A stretch of DNA of 64,000 nt, taken from assembly GCA_033439265.1 (NCBI GenBank), contig JAVTVX010000002.1, forward strand, positions 11,452,174 to 11,516,173. The letters run 5' to 3'. The DNA comes from Dillenia suffruticosa (taxonomy: Eukaryota; Streptophyta; Magnoliopsida; Dilleniales; Dilleniaceae). Of this stretch, positions 11,071 to 21,475 are shown one piece after another; the stretch's first letter is position 1; the number at the start of each line of letters is the position of its first letter. A program made the translations under genes and the position numbers. The notes below the pieces were generated by a model that saw nothing but the letters and a program-made list of their open reading frames with translations, was not told the DNA's origin and did not search any database.

Positions 11071-11389
11071 AATGGAGTTTGCTCTCATATTGTCATGTGA
11101 ACAGCTGAAAAGAAAACACACTTTTGTTGACAAGCCCAAAGATAGAAAATCTTTCGGCATTTGGTTAAAGGTGCTGTCCTGAAACCTCTTCAAGCCCAAC
11201 AATTTTCTGAAAATACAAATTCCTTTTATCTTTTTTTCCATAGACAAGCCAACAACTGAACAAACTCATTTCAACAATGCAAAACAAACTCAAAAGCCCC
11301 ATTTTTATATTCTCCTAAACCTTGTGTTCTTTGAAACCCTTTTGAGTATATTTTGCAAAAGGGAAGAGAACACAAGGAAATAGGGGAAA
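11071..11389 (+). promoter_or_regulatory. Residual promoter and 5' UTR of the cupredoxin-like gene
   Basis: Only 319 bp of host sequence lie between the Copia 3' LTR and the ENODL start codon. A TATA-like TTTTTATATTC occurs at about 11300. The original upstream DNA was displaced by about 7 kb when the Copia copy inserted. Confidence 0.45.
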
Positions 11390-12331
11390 ATGGCTAAATT
11401 TCAAGTCGGTTTGCCGATGTTGGTAGCCTTTGGCTGCATTATGACCAGACCGGCCAGCGCAATGACTCACGTAGTAGGTTGCAGCTTTGGCTGGAAGCTT
11501 CCCCCAAATAAAGCCTTCTATGAAGAGTCGGCTGCGCCAAGAACGTTTGGAGTTGGAGACAGATTGCGTAAGTATAATCCATCTTTATTAGTTACAATCA
11601 TCAATCATGTTTAAATTTAGACAGGTTGCATCAAGAATATCAGAAATTGAATTTGAATATGGGTTACATAGACTGAATAAATTAATATCTATTTATGATT
11701 TAAAATCTCTAGAAAAAATTCAAATATATTATTACACGTAAACAGAGTAGCATTTTTTGGTCTTAAATTCCTCAAAATTTTTTTAATCTCAATCACTTGT
11801 AAAAGGGATTTTCTCAAATTTTTGTTTTAAAGCTGATGCTTCAAACTACATCGCAAGCTAATCAAATACAAAGTAAAAATGATAATCTTTTGTTATATAT
11901 ATTTTTTTCTTTTCTTTTTTTGTTGGGTACTAATTATGCATTTTAATGGTGCAGTGTTCCCATACAGGATGCCCTTATACAGCTTGATCGAAGTAGGGAA
12001 GGTTGACTTCCCCACATGTGGTCAATCACAAGTAATTGAGAGGTTCTTCCTAGGCCCAACAATTGTCGACCTCAATACCACTGGTGAGAGATTCTTCTAT
12101 GATGGAGTTGGACTTCACTGTGAAGCAGGTTTGAAGCTCAGAGTAAATGTGGTCAATGCCCCTGGCTCGTCCGGAAGCACATCCTCATACTACGAACGCT
12201 TATTCGGAAGCGACGCCCAAGCACCTGCACCCAGTACGGTCGGCAGTGTCAAGTCCTCTGATGCTTCCTCCTTCACCGGTTTGGCTATGGTTTCTGCTTT
12301 GGTGTCTTTGTTGGCGTTCATGTTCATGTGA
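11390..12331 (+). CDS. Early-nodulin-like (plastocyanin-fold) GPI-anchored protein lacking copper ligands
   Basis: Exon 1 (11390-11567) ends at the consensus donor GTAAGT; exon 2 (11955-12331) follows the acceptor GGTGCAG. The phase-1 join gives 184 residues. Residues 1-24 are a signal peptide ending ASA. The cupredoxin domain (HVVG...FGW...FGVGDRL...YSLIEV...TCGQSQ...GERFF...GLHCEAGLKLRVNV) keeps the two Cys of the plant phytocyanin disulfide. The usual first His ligand is replaced (PLYSLIEV) and the ligand Cys before GxHC is Asp, so it should not bind type-1 copper, as in early-nodulin-like proteins. A Ser/Pro/Ala-rich linker and a hydrophobic C-terminus (LAMVSALVSLLAFMFM) predict a GPI anchor at the plasma membrane or apoplast. 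The role in cell-wall or signalling processes is inferred from the family. Confidence 0.88.
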
Positions 12332-12527
12332 ACAAGGCCCTTGTTTGGTGTCCAGAGTCATGTTTTTCTGACTTGGGTGTTCTGCCAAATATCATTTTGT
12401 TTTTAGGAGAAAGTGATGAAGTTGAATTGAGACGGGTCTTATGAATTTTTTTTTTTTTTTTTGGGATGACAATAACAAAGCAATCTATTAGTGTAATCCA
12501 CTTTCGAAAGCGTTGATTGTAACCAAC

Positions 12528-12640
12528 AGATAGTTGATATAATAGAAAAAGTGATACGTCTCTTAATCAAAATTTAGATTCAAATTCGAATCTTGAAAGG
12601 AAAAGAACTATATTGGGAGAACTCCTTTTAATGAGAATTT
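12528..12640 (+). repeat. SINE-like repeat, family 1, copy A
   Basis: The core TAGTTGATATAATAGAAAA, then a CTCTTAATCAA word, a B-box-like GATTCAAATTC (12577-12587) and a TTGGGAGAACT tail, aligns along its length with 15781-15890 and 17241-17350. The order of A-box-like and B-box-like motifs suggests a tRNA-derived SINE. Confidence 0.5.
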
Positions 12641-13466
12641 AATAATAATTCAAATTAAATTAATTAAAATATAATTTTAAATTCCGATCGATTAAAAAAA
12701 AAAGATCGTTACAAAGTTTGCATACTTTTTCATCTTTCTCACTTCTATTTGTTTGGGCCATCAAATTTATGGGCTTGAAGCCCGAGTAAACCCATATAGC
12801 AACCTTCTGAAATGAGCATGCTTTTTTGAAGGGTTATGCCAATCATATCAGACAGAAATGAAGGACGAAATGAATGGGATCTAACATAATAACTATTATT
12901 AATAAAAAATTAGAAATTTTCAAATACCTTCGTAGGATTTGGCCGTATGGTTTTTGATTGTTACGTGCATAATAATCTAAACCGATCAATATTCAAAATT
13001 ATATTCTGATTAATTTAATTCGAAACTTATAATAATCCATTTAAAAAGGTTACTATCATAACGTAATTTTTTTCATATCTAATCCATGAATCAAAGTCAA
13101 AAACTTAATTAAACGATCTAACACCACATCATAGTAGAATAATTGTTCGTTGGTTTTGTGCACAATAATCAATAATTAATGTTTCAATTGGAATGAAAAT
13201 CCTACTCTGTCTTATTTGTTCTTCTTTAATTTGATCGATTTGTTTATTTAATACTTCCTTCTGATAATTTTTTTGTTAAAAAAACGTTGAAATAGTTAAT
13301 TCTTAAACTATCTAATAATAATAATAACAACCAAGCAAGAGAGGGAGAGAATTTCCATCTCTCTTGCACATAAGGATATGTATAATAAGACGAAAAAGAT
13401 GGCGTAGGGACAAATGTTATTGTCCTTGATGTTAGGAAAAAGGAGGGGAAAAGGCTATATAAATAT

Positions 13467-13502
<36 letters not shown>

Positions 13503-14715
13503 CTAATATAAGATATGGTAAAACATATATTTTTCTCATTTTATTGGAAAATTTCTCTCTCCTTGTTCTAGAAATAGATGAAAATTATTTTTAAAAAATA
13601 GGTCTAATTTTAAAAATTTTCCAAATTCATATACATAGATGGAAAGAATAAGTTTTATGTGAGTAAATTATATGTGGGTAAATTTTATTATCAAATTATA
13701 CTTCTCCTGTTACACATATCCAAAATCTAAACATAACACAAAGGTAGAATTATACCATATCTAGCAATCCCTAGATGAGACATCGATATCTTTTAAATAA
13801 AATTTTTAGATTTGATTAGTTGATCTTATATATGAAGAAAACAGATACAAAAAAGTTTTATTTTTTAAGAGTATAATCTGATTTGAATAAAATTTAATCA
13901 GATTTAAAATATTTATCAAATACCGATAATTTATAAAAAAATAAAAACATATCTTTCAACAAAAAAAAGTTTTCTTTTCCTTCTTATTTTTTAGAGGGAA
14001 AAAAATTAATCTATGGCAGGGATCGCATGTGGGAGAAATTATCTGGTGGGACTGATCCAGCAATTCGTTCAAACTATGAAATCAACCAGTAGTGTCCCGT
14101 TTTCAATTTGAGAGGGAGAAATGATGAATTATTGAATTTATCTCAACACCGTCGAATTTATAATATTATTCTAAATTGTTATCGAAAAAAATATAACTGA
14201 CGTGACGGTGTGGTTTGGATGTGCACTCATATTTCCACAAATATTAAAACAAAAATTACAGAGACCAAATAGAGTAAGAAATCAATTATGAGAAAAGGGA
14301 ATTCTACGTGACTTTCCCAAAAGATAACACTGAGCAAAGATCAACGGTCAAGCGGAGTGGATGGGACTACGGAAGAATAAAGAAAAGAATTCAGAGCCTT
14401 CACACAAAGAAAATATATGAACGGACCCACAACCCCACATGGCCCACATGAATAATTATTCAAAAATAAAAATAAAAATAAAATAAAATAAAATAAAATA
14501 GGGAAAAAAGAAGAAGGAATTTTTGGCAATTAAGAGACCCAGGAGAAGGTTGTGTGTTCGTGTATGGACAAAAATTAAATATCCCCATGCAAGATTCATG
14601 ACAAAAATGTCCAAAGCCATACTCTCTAATAGATCTAATTTTGCAGATTCAGAGATACATGTTCATGCATTGCATTATTAGACCACACTATTGAAGATAT
14701 TTTTATATTATTTAA

Positions 14716-14753
<38 letters not shown>

Positions 14754-15780
14754 GTGTGTATTTAAAAATTATTTAAAGAGAGAAAGTGTTATTATTACTA
14801 AAATGTTTTTATGATTGTCTTTACTTGTTAATTAAATACTAGAATGCAAATTTTAAATAAAAATTTCTATCTGTGGGTTAAAAATATCATGAATCCTTTT
14901 TTTTTGGTCATTTTTATACTATTTTTTTTTTATCGAAAGGGTTTGACCGACCACGTTAATGTAAGTTTCAAACTTTTTTTCTATCAAAAGGATTTAACTG
15001 TTGTGCATGGCGTTAAAATTGGTTTAAGCCCTTCGGTTGAAAATATTTTAAATATGATCAAAAATAAATATTATTTATATGAAATATTTATTTCTTAAAA
15101 TTATATGAAATATTTATATGAAATAATTATTTTAAATATTTTAAATATATATGAAATAATACTCCGTTATTCTATTCTAAATTAAATTTATTTCTTAAAA
15201 TTTTTGTGCCCCCCATTTGATCACCTCTCTATTCTCCTGTCGGTTGGTGAAAGGGATCCCATATGACCCTTCTTGCTCCCACTTTTCCACCCAAAATTCA
15301 TGGGTACACACAAATGTGCCCTATAATTTTATTTTTTTAAAATTCCCATCTCGCCGCGTGGCTTTCAATCTCTTAGTGCCACGTGTACTTATCTAGATTT
15401 TCAAAGAAAGCATAAAGAACAAAAGGAGAAAAGAAAATAAGAGTCTGGCATGAAAATTAGGGGGCATTTGGATCGCAGAGATTTCCCATACCCATTTCAC
15501 GTGAACGCTTTAGTGGGTGAATTTTAGGAGAGACTTTCTCTAAAGATCTATCTACCCTTTTTCTTTTTTGTTCAAAAGTAAATACTTTCAAGCACTAGTT
15601 ATTCGAATATGAATCCACACTGTATACGAAAATGGGTATCACCTTCACACCACCATCCACCCACAATAACTTTAAACCAAGAATCTCCCAAAATTTTGAA
15701 AATTTTCATCGGTCATGACTCTTTTTTTCTTTGAAAATAATATTTCAATATCATTAGACGATTTAATTTAATTAAACCAA
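12641..15780. other. Intergenic, no gene seen
   Basis: Strongly AT-rich. It holds (TA)n tracts at about 13467-13499 and 14719-14751, an AAAAT/AAATA tract near 14465-14500, and one copy of an unnamed 170-bp dispersed repeat (listed separately). Short open frames here have no domain or splice context. Confidence 0.5.
13790..13960 (+). repeat. Unnamed dispersed repeat, copy 1
   Basis: About 170 bp (TTTTTAGATTTGAT, then GAAAACAGAT, AAGTTTTAT, TAATCTGATTTGAATA and TTTATCAAATA) matches the reverse complement of 23165-23345 with the same order of words. Partial matches occur near 26755-26830 and 28630-28680. It is non-coding and of no recognised class, possibly a MITE. Confidence 0.5.
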
Positions 15781-15966
15781 AGGTGAGTTGACGTAATGGG
15801 AAGAGTTTTACATCTCTTAATCAAGTGCTCGGGTTCAATTCTCATTGGGAATGGAAAAGACTAATTTGGGAGACCTACCCCTCTATAGTCGGCCCAACAG
15901 TGAGGTCAGCACGAATTAGTCGGAGCGAAACTCTGGATACCGGGGAGTCAAGAACAAAAAAAAAAA
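15781..15966 (+). repeat. SINE-like repeat, family 1, copy B (best preserved)
   Basis: An A-box-like GTTGACGTAATGGG (15787-15800) and a B-box GGTTCAATTCT (15832-15842) at tRNA-like spacing are followed by a tRNA-unrelated body (GGGAGACCTACCCC, TCGGCCCAACAGTGAGG) and an A-rich tail ending at about 15966. This is the layout of a tRNA-derived plant SINE about 185 bp long. Confidence 0.65.
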
Positions 15967-18900
15967 TGATTTGATTAAAAAATTACTAATACTATTTTTC
16001 AGTAATACTTGAAGTCGCAGTGGAATACTCTGTAAACCATATACAGAAACAAGTTTTGACCACACTCATATATATGGAATGCAACTTAATAATCATCATC
16101 AATCTCTATCAAATTTTTGGATAGTCTCGAAATATTTGGTTCAATCTACAATGATTATGTTACAAATATTTCAACATTGTTCTCCAAATATCTTCCTCCT
16201 ATCTCCATCACCTAAAATTCGAGTATCATCTGTGGGACTTGCACGAAGATAAGATAACAGAGATGCCAAGAACACAGCAAGAGGTACCAGTATGGCCACG
16301 CAGACGCAGGATTGTGTAAGGAGACCGTTAAACTTGCGTAGTGACGCGTAAGGCCGTGATTGGCCTTCCCCGGTAGAACTGAAGTACTAGGTCTCCTAAA
16401 TTGTAACTATGTTTTAGGGTGAATTGTGACTTATCGTGTGGCTTTATTTGCCGTGGCCTCCATTTTGCTCCCTGCAAGAGAGAAGAGACCAGAGAGTCTG
16501 GCAAAATTTTGGATATTTATTTGCATTATAATGACGTGGCGCCACTTTTACTGGTCCCTCATTGCTCTTTTGTCCTTTCAACAAGCCAAAGGATAATATT
16601 ATTTTCCATTTTTAATCAATCCCTTGGCCATTTAATTTTGCCTTCCTTAACTAAGGATCAATTGGATAGGAGTAGATTTTGCATGGCAGTCACTCTTTCT
16701 TTCTGCGTGGTGTTAATGTAGTAGGCCTGTATCCTATTGCTTACATCCACATGGGCATGCCCTTGTTGAATAACAATCACTTTTGCATCTAAGTTCAAAC
16801 AATCCACGACACAGAATAAATCTAAAGATTAAACGAATCGAATTTTATTTGTTAATCTATCACTGATATGTCTTTTTTAAAAAATAAATTTATTTAAAAA
16901 ATATTTTGATCAATTCAAAATTATTAAACTTTAAAAAATTGTAATTTTTATTAATAGATTATAAGATTAAAGCTACAAACATAAATACAATCGTAAAATT
17001 CATTAACAACTCTCTTTGGGATGCTTCTGCCCTCCCACCCCTTTTTTGGGTAAATCTTACAATTTGTTTAGCATCCCTCCATCAGCCAAGGTCCTTAGAA
17101 ATTAAAACCAAACCCCACGAGATCAACTTACGGTCTTGGTTCCTGCAACAATACTAAGTTTGTATCACAAAAAAAGCAACTCACTAACCCCAAAAAAAAA
17201 GGATGGCATTACTTATAATAAGAAGTTCAAAGGTTTATTGATGAGTAGTTAACATAGTGGGAAAGGTGTTAATCCCATAATCAAGATTCAAATTTGAATC
17301 TTAGAAATGAAAAGTTTTCTCCCAAAAGGAGCCTAACCACGACTGAGCATAATTCCAAATATTTATTGATAAGAAAGTATTTCATGGCATTTATTTTCCC
17401 TTCTTTTTAAAGGCCCGGAACTGGTTGAAAAGAATAAAAGAAAATGAGGTTTTTCTTTTATCTATTAAATCAAAATCTGGAGGATGCAATTTTGGGGCAC
17501 GATGTAGCAAGTTTCTGGTATATCAATAAGGTCAGCCATTTGCCATGAAGAGTTCCATATAACAAGGTATACAAAATCTTGGCAGCTTCCACTAATTCCT
17601 GGATCCTTTTCAAGTAGGGACAATAAAGTAAAATAATATTTATCATGGCCATTGTGGCAACAAATTTACTTTTCCTCCTATTGGCTCAAAGTAAAAATTT
17701 TGCTTCTTTTTTATTTGATAATAGGGCCATGGTCAAAAAATCAATTAAGAACTACCGGCTTTAATTCTAGCATAACTTAATGATATTAGTTCTTCGGAAG
17801 AAAAAAAATTAAGAAAATCTCACAGCTACGTGCAATAAATCAGGTTAAATTCTTAGATATTAATTGTGTTTAGTCATTTACATAAATTCTATTTTGACTT
17901 TAAATGTAAACTATTTTTTATCAGAAATGTTTGACTATCCTACATGATTGGTAAGATAGTTGAATTTTAAGATAAAAAATTATTTATATTTTTAAATCTA
18001 TAATTAATATTTTACTCTCCTCCTCCCTCGTACAAGTATATATATTGTACCATGGAACATGGCATAGGACAACAAAGTGGGAAACCCTACCTTATGCTCC
18101 ATTTCAAAAAGCATGAAATAAAAGTTTGGGATGAAAATGCAAAAGCCAGACCAATGGGGGTCAAAGGAGGACACCTAAGACAAAATCCTAGCATGGAAAA
18201 CGTAATTCGAGCTCACATTTTTTGAAACTTGAGGCCTTTCCCTCATTCACCCTTTTATTTATGTCCAGAAGTCAACAAGAACCAGCGCAGTCATGGAAAA
18301 GCCTGTTAAAAATGAAGGCAAAAAATGAATAATATAAGTTGAGACCCCCCAAAACCAAAATCTTTTTAGACATAAGCAGAAAATGACCCATGAATCGTCG
18401 TCATTTTGTATCAACTTGGGCTAACAGGATCAGAAAAATCCCAGTTGTAGGCCTTTGCAACTAGGCCTGTTCTCTCTCTCTCTCTCTCTACACAACAATA
18501 CAATAAAGCCTGCAACAATGGCATACCCTTTACTGGCCAAAGATCTACCAGAAAGTGACATCTCCGCTCACACACCCCATAATACAAATTCCGTCGAGCC
18601 AAACAAGGTGCATCGGACTTGTGAAATTGCTATAATAGCCCTGAGAGTTAACAAGCCATTTTCGGAGGAAACCTGGATCCGGACATTTTCTGGAGGGGGG
18701 TATTTTTGCCCAATAAGGATAGGTGAGGCCCCAGTTTGGTTAGGCATTGAGACAGCTGTGCAAGTTTTTGGTACGTGCCAAAATTGCATTTAATAAATGC
18801 TTGGCTCTTGCATGGCTAAATGAGGTATAAAAAATTAGAAAACATTTTTTTGGATTTTGCTTGAGGGGCACACAAGCTCCCGTCGTATGATCCATAAGCG

Positions 18901-20084
18901 TGAAATTGCTGATGTTGGAGTTGTGCCATTGGAGGCATTAGAGAGGTCATTCTTCTCAAAATCGTTAGGCTCCTGATCATACCTTTAGCAACTTGCCTAA
19001 TGGTGAACTTGTTTCATTTATTATTGTTATTTTTTTCTTTACAAAGGACGGAGTGACTGATATTGCTACTCTCTCTAAACATGATGACATGAGAGTCTGA
19101 TCTTGGTATAAAATAGTCCATTTGTGATATAGTTTATACCCTTAATTTAACCATTCTCTTTTATTTCTATTCTAGTTTTCTGTGAGTATGATGTTTAAAA
19201 GAGCAAAAACATGAGGTTTGAAGACTAGCTTACCAACTCCTTAGCGTATAAAATTATAAGTATTATATTATTTTGTTTATCTGTGTGTGTGTGGGGCAAA
19301 CATAAATGATGCGCGCGCTCGCACCCACCTTGATTTATTAAATTTCACCAACAGACAAAGACACGAGAAAGGGTTCCATTGGAGCCTTCACCGAGGAAAT
19401 GACGGGAGAAACACCCCCCCCCAAAAAAAAAAGAAAAGGAAAAAAAAAAAAACACTTCTCTTATGTCATAAGCATGCCAACCAAAGCTGTAGTTTCAGAG
19501 GCATAATAATAGCCGTCCTTTTCTTCTCATATATGTATGTATAAACCCATATATATTTATATTAATATTCCTAGATAAATTTCTGTATGAGGGCTTAATG
19601 CAGCGACATTTGCAGTCGACATGAAATTATGAAATTCTGGATTCGATTTTTGAAACTTCTATGCCCCTTCATTTCTCCTTTTTTCTAATTTTCTTTTAGG
19701 TTTGTGTGCTTTGCTTGAATTGAAAATATAGATAAACTATTTTAATCTAATTAATATTATTTTAAAATTTCAAAAGTTTGATTTGGGGGGTGTACTTCTT
19801 GTTTTAGGACTAAAATTTTGTAACTTTATTGAGTACTACAACACTACACAGTCATGTAGCGAAAGGAGTGCAAAAGTCATGAGTTATTTATTTTGAGAAA
19901 GATGTTCTCAAATCGTGGAAGACAAATAAATATTTGAATTGATCTTTCTGACAACTAGTACTGATTTATACTTATTTATGATATCATTTATGAAAATTTT
20001 CAAGACCCACCGATATGAATCGTGAAATATGGAATTTTCCTAATTTTTCTTGATTTAGTTGGAAAACCTGCTTTTCCTTTCATG
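15967..20084. other. Intergenic, no gene seen
   Basis: Non-coding, with a SINE copy at 17241-17350 (listed), a short CT tract at about 18470-18489, a (TG)n tract at about 19281-19293 and long poly(A) runs at 19424-19452. An open frame of 112 codons at 18455-18793 starts inside the CT tract and has no recognisable domain, so I do not call it a gene. Confidence 0.45.
17241..17350 (+). repeat. SINE-like repeat, family 1, copy C
   Basis: GTAGTTAACATAGTGGGAAA, a CATAATCAAGATTCAAATTT region with the palindromic AGATTCAAATTTGAATCT, and a TTCTCCCAAAAGGAG tail align with copies A and B. Divergence is about one base in four by eye. Confidence 0.5.
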
Positions 20085-20420
20085 GCCGTTGAAATCAAGG
20101 GTCGTCAGAAAAGTCTTTTTAGCGACGAAAAAATCCGTCATTGAAAGTCTCTTTTCTGTCGTTGAAAAATATCAATGACGAACTTTTTCTGTCGTTATAT
20201 CCGTCGTAAAAGTGATCCCGTTTATTTTCAACGACTGATTTTTTTTCCGTCACAAATATCAGTATCGAATCAGTGACGAATTAGTCGCTGATATTGGCAA
20301 CGAAAAAAATCCATCATTGAAACTGAAAAAAAAAAAGAAAAAACAGCGATGGGTAGAGATCCGTCACTGATTTGAGTCATTGGAAAAAGAAAAAAGAATA
20401 GACGCTGATTTGAGTCAATG

Positions 20421-20578
20421 GAAAAAGAAAAAATAATACACAACCAACCACCTACTCTCTCCCCCAAAATTTGTTGGAGGTGAGAATCGAACCTGCGCAT
20501 GAAAAAGAAAAAATAATACACAACCAACCACCTACTCTCTCCCCCAAAATTTGTTGGAGGTGAGAATCGAACCTGCGC
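20421..20578. repeat. Perfect 78-bp tandem duplication (period 80)
   Basis: 20421-20498 and 20501-20578 are identical by eye, separated by AT. The unit runs from GAAAAAGAAAAAATAATACA to ACCTGCGC and contains the SINE B-box, so the duplication copied the 3' half of the SINE described next. Confidence 0.9.
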
Positions 20579-20632
20579 TTAAAACATGACGGGTGTGAGA
20601 GCACTTTGGCCGCTAAACCAAGTTATTTATTT
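20501..20632 (-). repeat. tRNA-derived SINE, family 2
   Basis: On the minus strand a tRNA-like head carries an A-box TGGTTTAGCGG (20620-20610) and a B-box GGTTCGATTCT (20573-20563), 36 bases apart. It is followed by CACCTCCAACAAATTTTGGGGG and an A/T-rich tail. It resembles a tRNA gene in its promoter boxes but does not fold into a complete tRNA, so it is a SINE head. It sits inside the CACTA-like segment. Confidence 0.6.
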
Positions 20633-20744
20633 TTACATCCTTTTTTTTGTTTTCGTTTACTTATTATCTATATTTTTTATTTCTTAAAACTATTAAAATA
20701 ATATAAAATAATATAAAATTATAAAAAATTATAAAAAATTTTAA

Positions 20745-21130
20745 AAAATAAAATAAAATTATTCTTTGCAAAATAAAATAAAAATAATATGAATTATTAA
20801 ATAAAATTAAAATTAAAAATAATTTATTATAAAATAATAAAATAATTTTATTATTACTTAAAATAAAATAAAATAATATTTTAAAAAATAAAATAATATT
20901 ATTCTTTGCAAAATAAAATAAAATAAGAATTATTAAATAAAATTAAAAATTAAAAATAATTTATTATCAAATAATAAAATAATTTTATTATTACTTAAAA
21001 TAAAATAATAAAAAATTTGCAAAACTAAAATAATATTATTCTTTGCAAAATAAAAAAATAAATAAGAATTATTAAATAAAATTAAAAATTAAAAAATTAA
21101 AAATATAATTAAAAATAATTTTTATAAAAA
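20745..21130. repeat. AT-rich tandem repeat, about 130-bp unit, three copies
   Basis: Units share the order ATTATTCTTTGCAAAATAAA, GAATTATTAAATAAAATT, TAATTTATTAT and AATTTTATTATTACTTAAAA. The word ATTCTTTGC recurs at about 20761, 20899 and 21037, a period of about 138 bp. The array makes up the core of the CACTA-like element. Confidence 0.75.
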
Positions 21131-21475
21131 AATAAAAAATAAAAAAATCTGTCGCTAATCCGTCGTTAAAGGCTGTACGTATCTTTTTTTAATTTTTTTT
21201 CCTTCACCAATTCAACCACAGAAGGTAGCGATGGAATATTTCCGTTGCTAAAAATTCTGTCAATAATCTATCGCTGATAATTTTATAATTTTTTTTAAAT
21301 TTTTTTTAAAGATTTTAGCGACAGAAATATTTCCGTCGTTAATTTCTGTCGCTAATCTGTCACTAATCTCTCGGTAAAAAATCCGACGTTAATCCGTCAT
21401 AAATCTGTCGCTATTACCGACGGATATTTTTCAGTTCGTAATTTTTCGTCGTTGAACCGTGTTTTTTAGTAGTTG

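Larger units (their letters stand above)
20085..21475 (-). mobile_element. CACTA-like (En/Spm) non-autonomous element remnant
   Basis: Both ends (20095-20310 and 21150-21465) are packed with short direct and inverted copies of CGACGG, CCGTCG, GTCGCTA and TCCGTCAT. Such subterminal arrays are typical of plant CACTA elements. The right end reads TTTTTTAGTAGTTG (21460-21475), close to the reverse complement of a CACTAC-type terminus with one extra base. I could not find the matching left terminus, so the left border is approximate and the element may be truncated. No transposase is encoded. The interior is an AT-rich tandem repeat and an inserted SINE. Confidence 0.55.

Noticed and set aside
16195-16420. 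The phrase ATCATCTGTGGGACTTG followed by a GC-richer stretch, reminiscent of the leader next to some Gypsy LTRs
   Set aside because: No LTR pair, gag or purine tract nearby; the similarity is one short phrase.
18455-18793. A 112-codon frame starting in a CT tract
   Set aside because: The start is in a microsatellite, there is no recognised domain or splice context, and an overlapping frame exists on the other strand. I could not support a gene.
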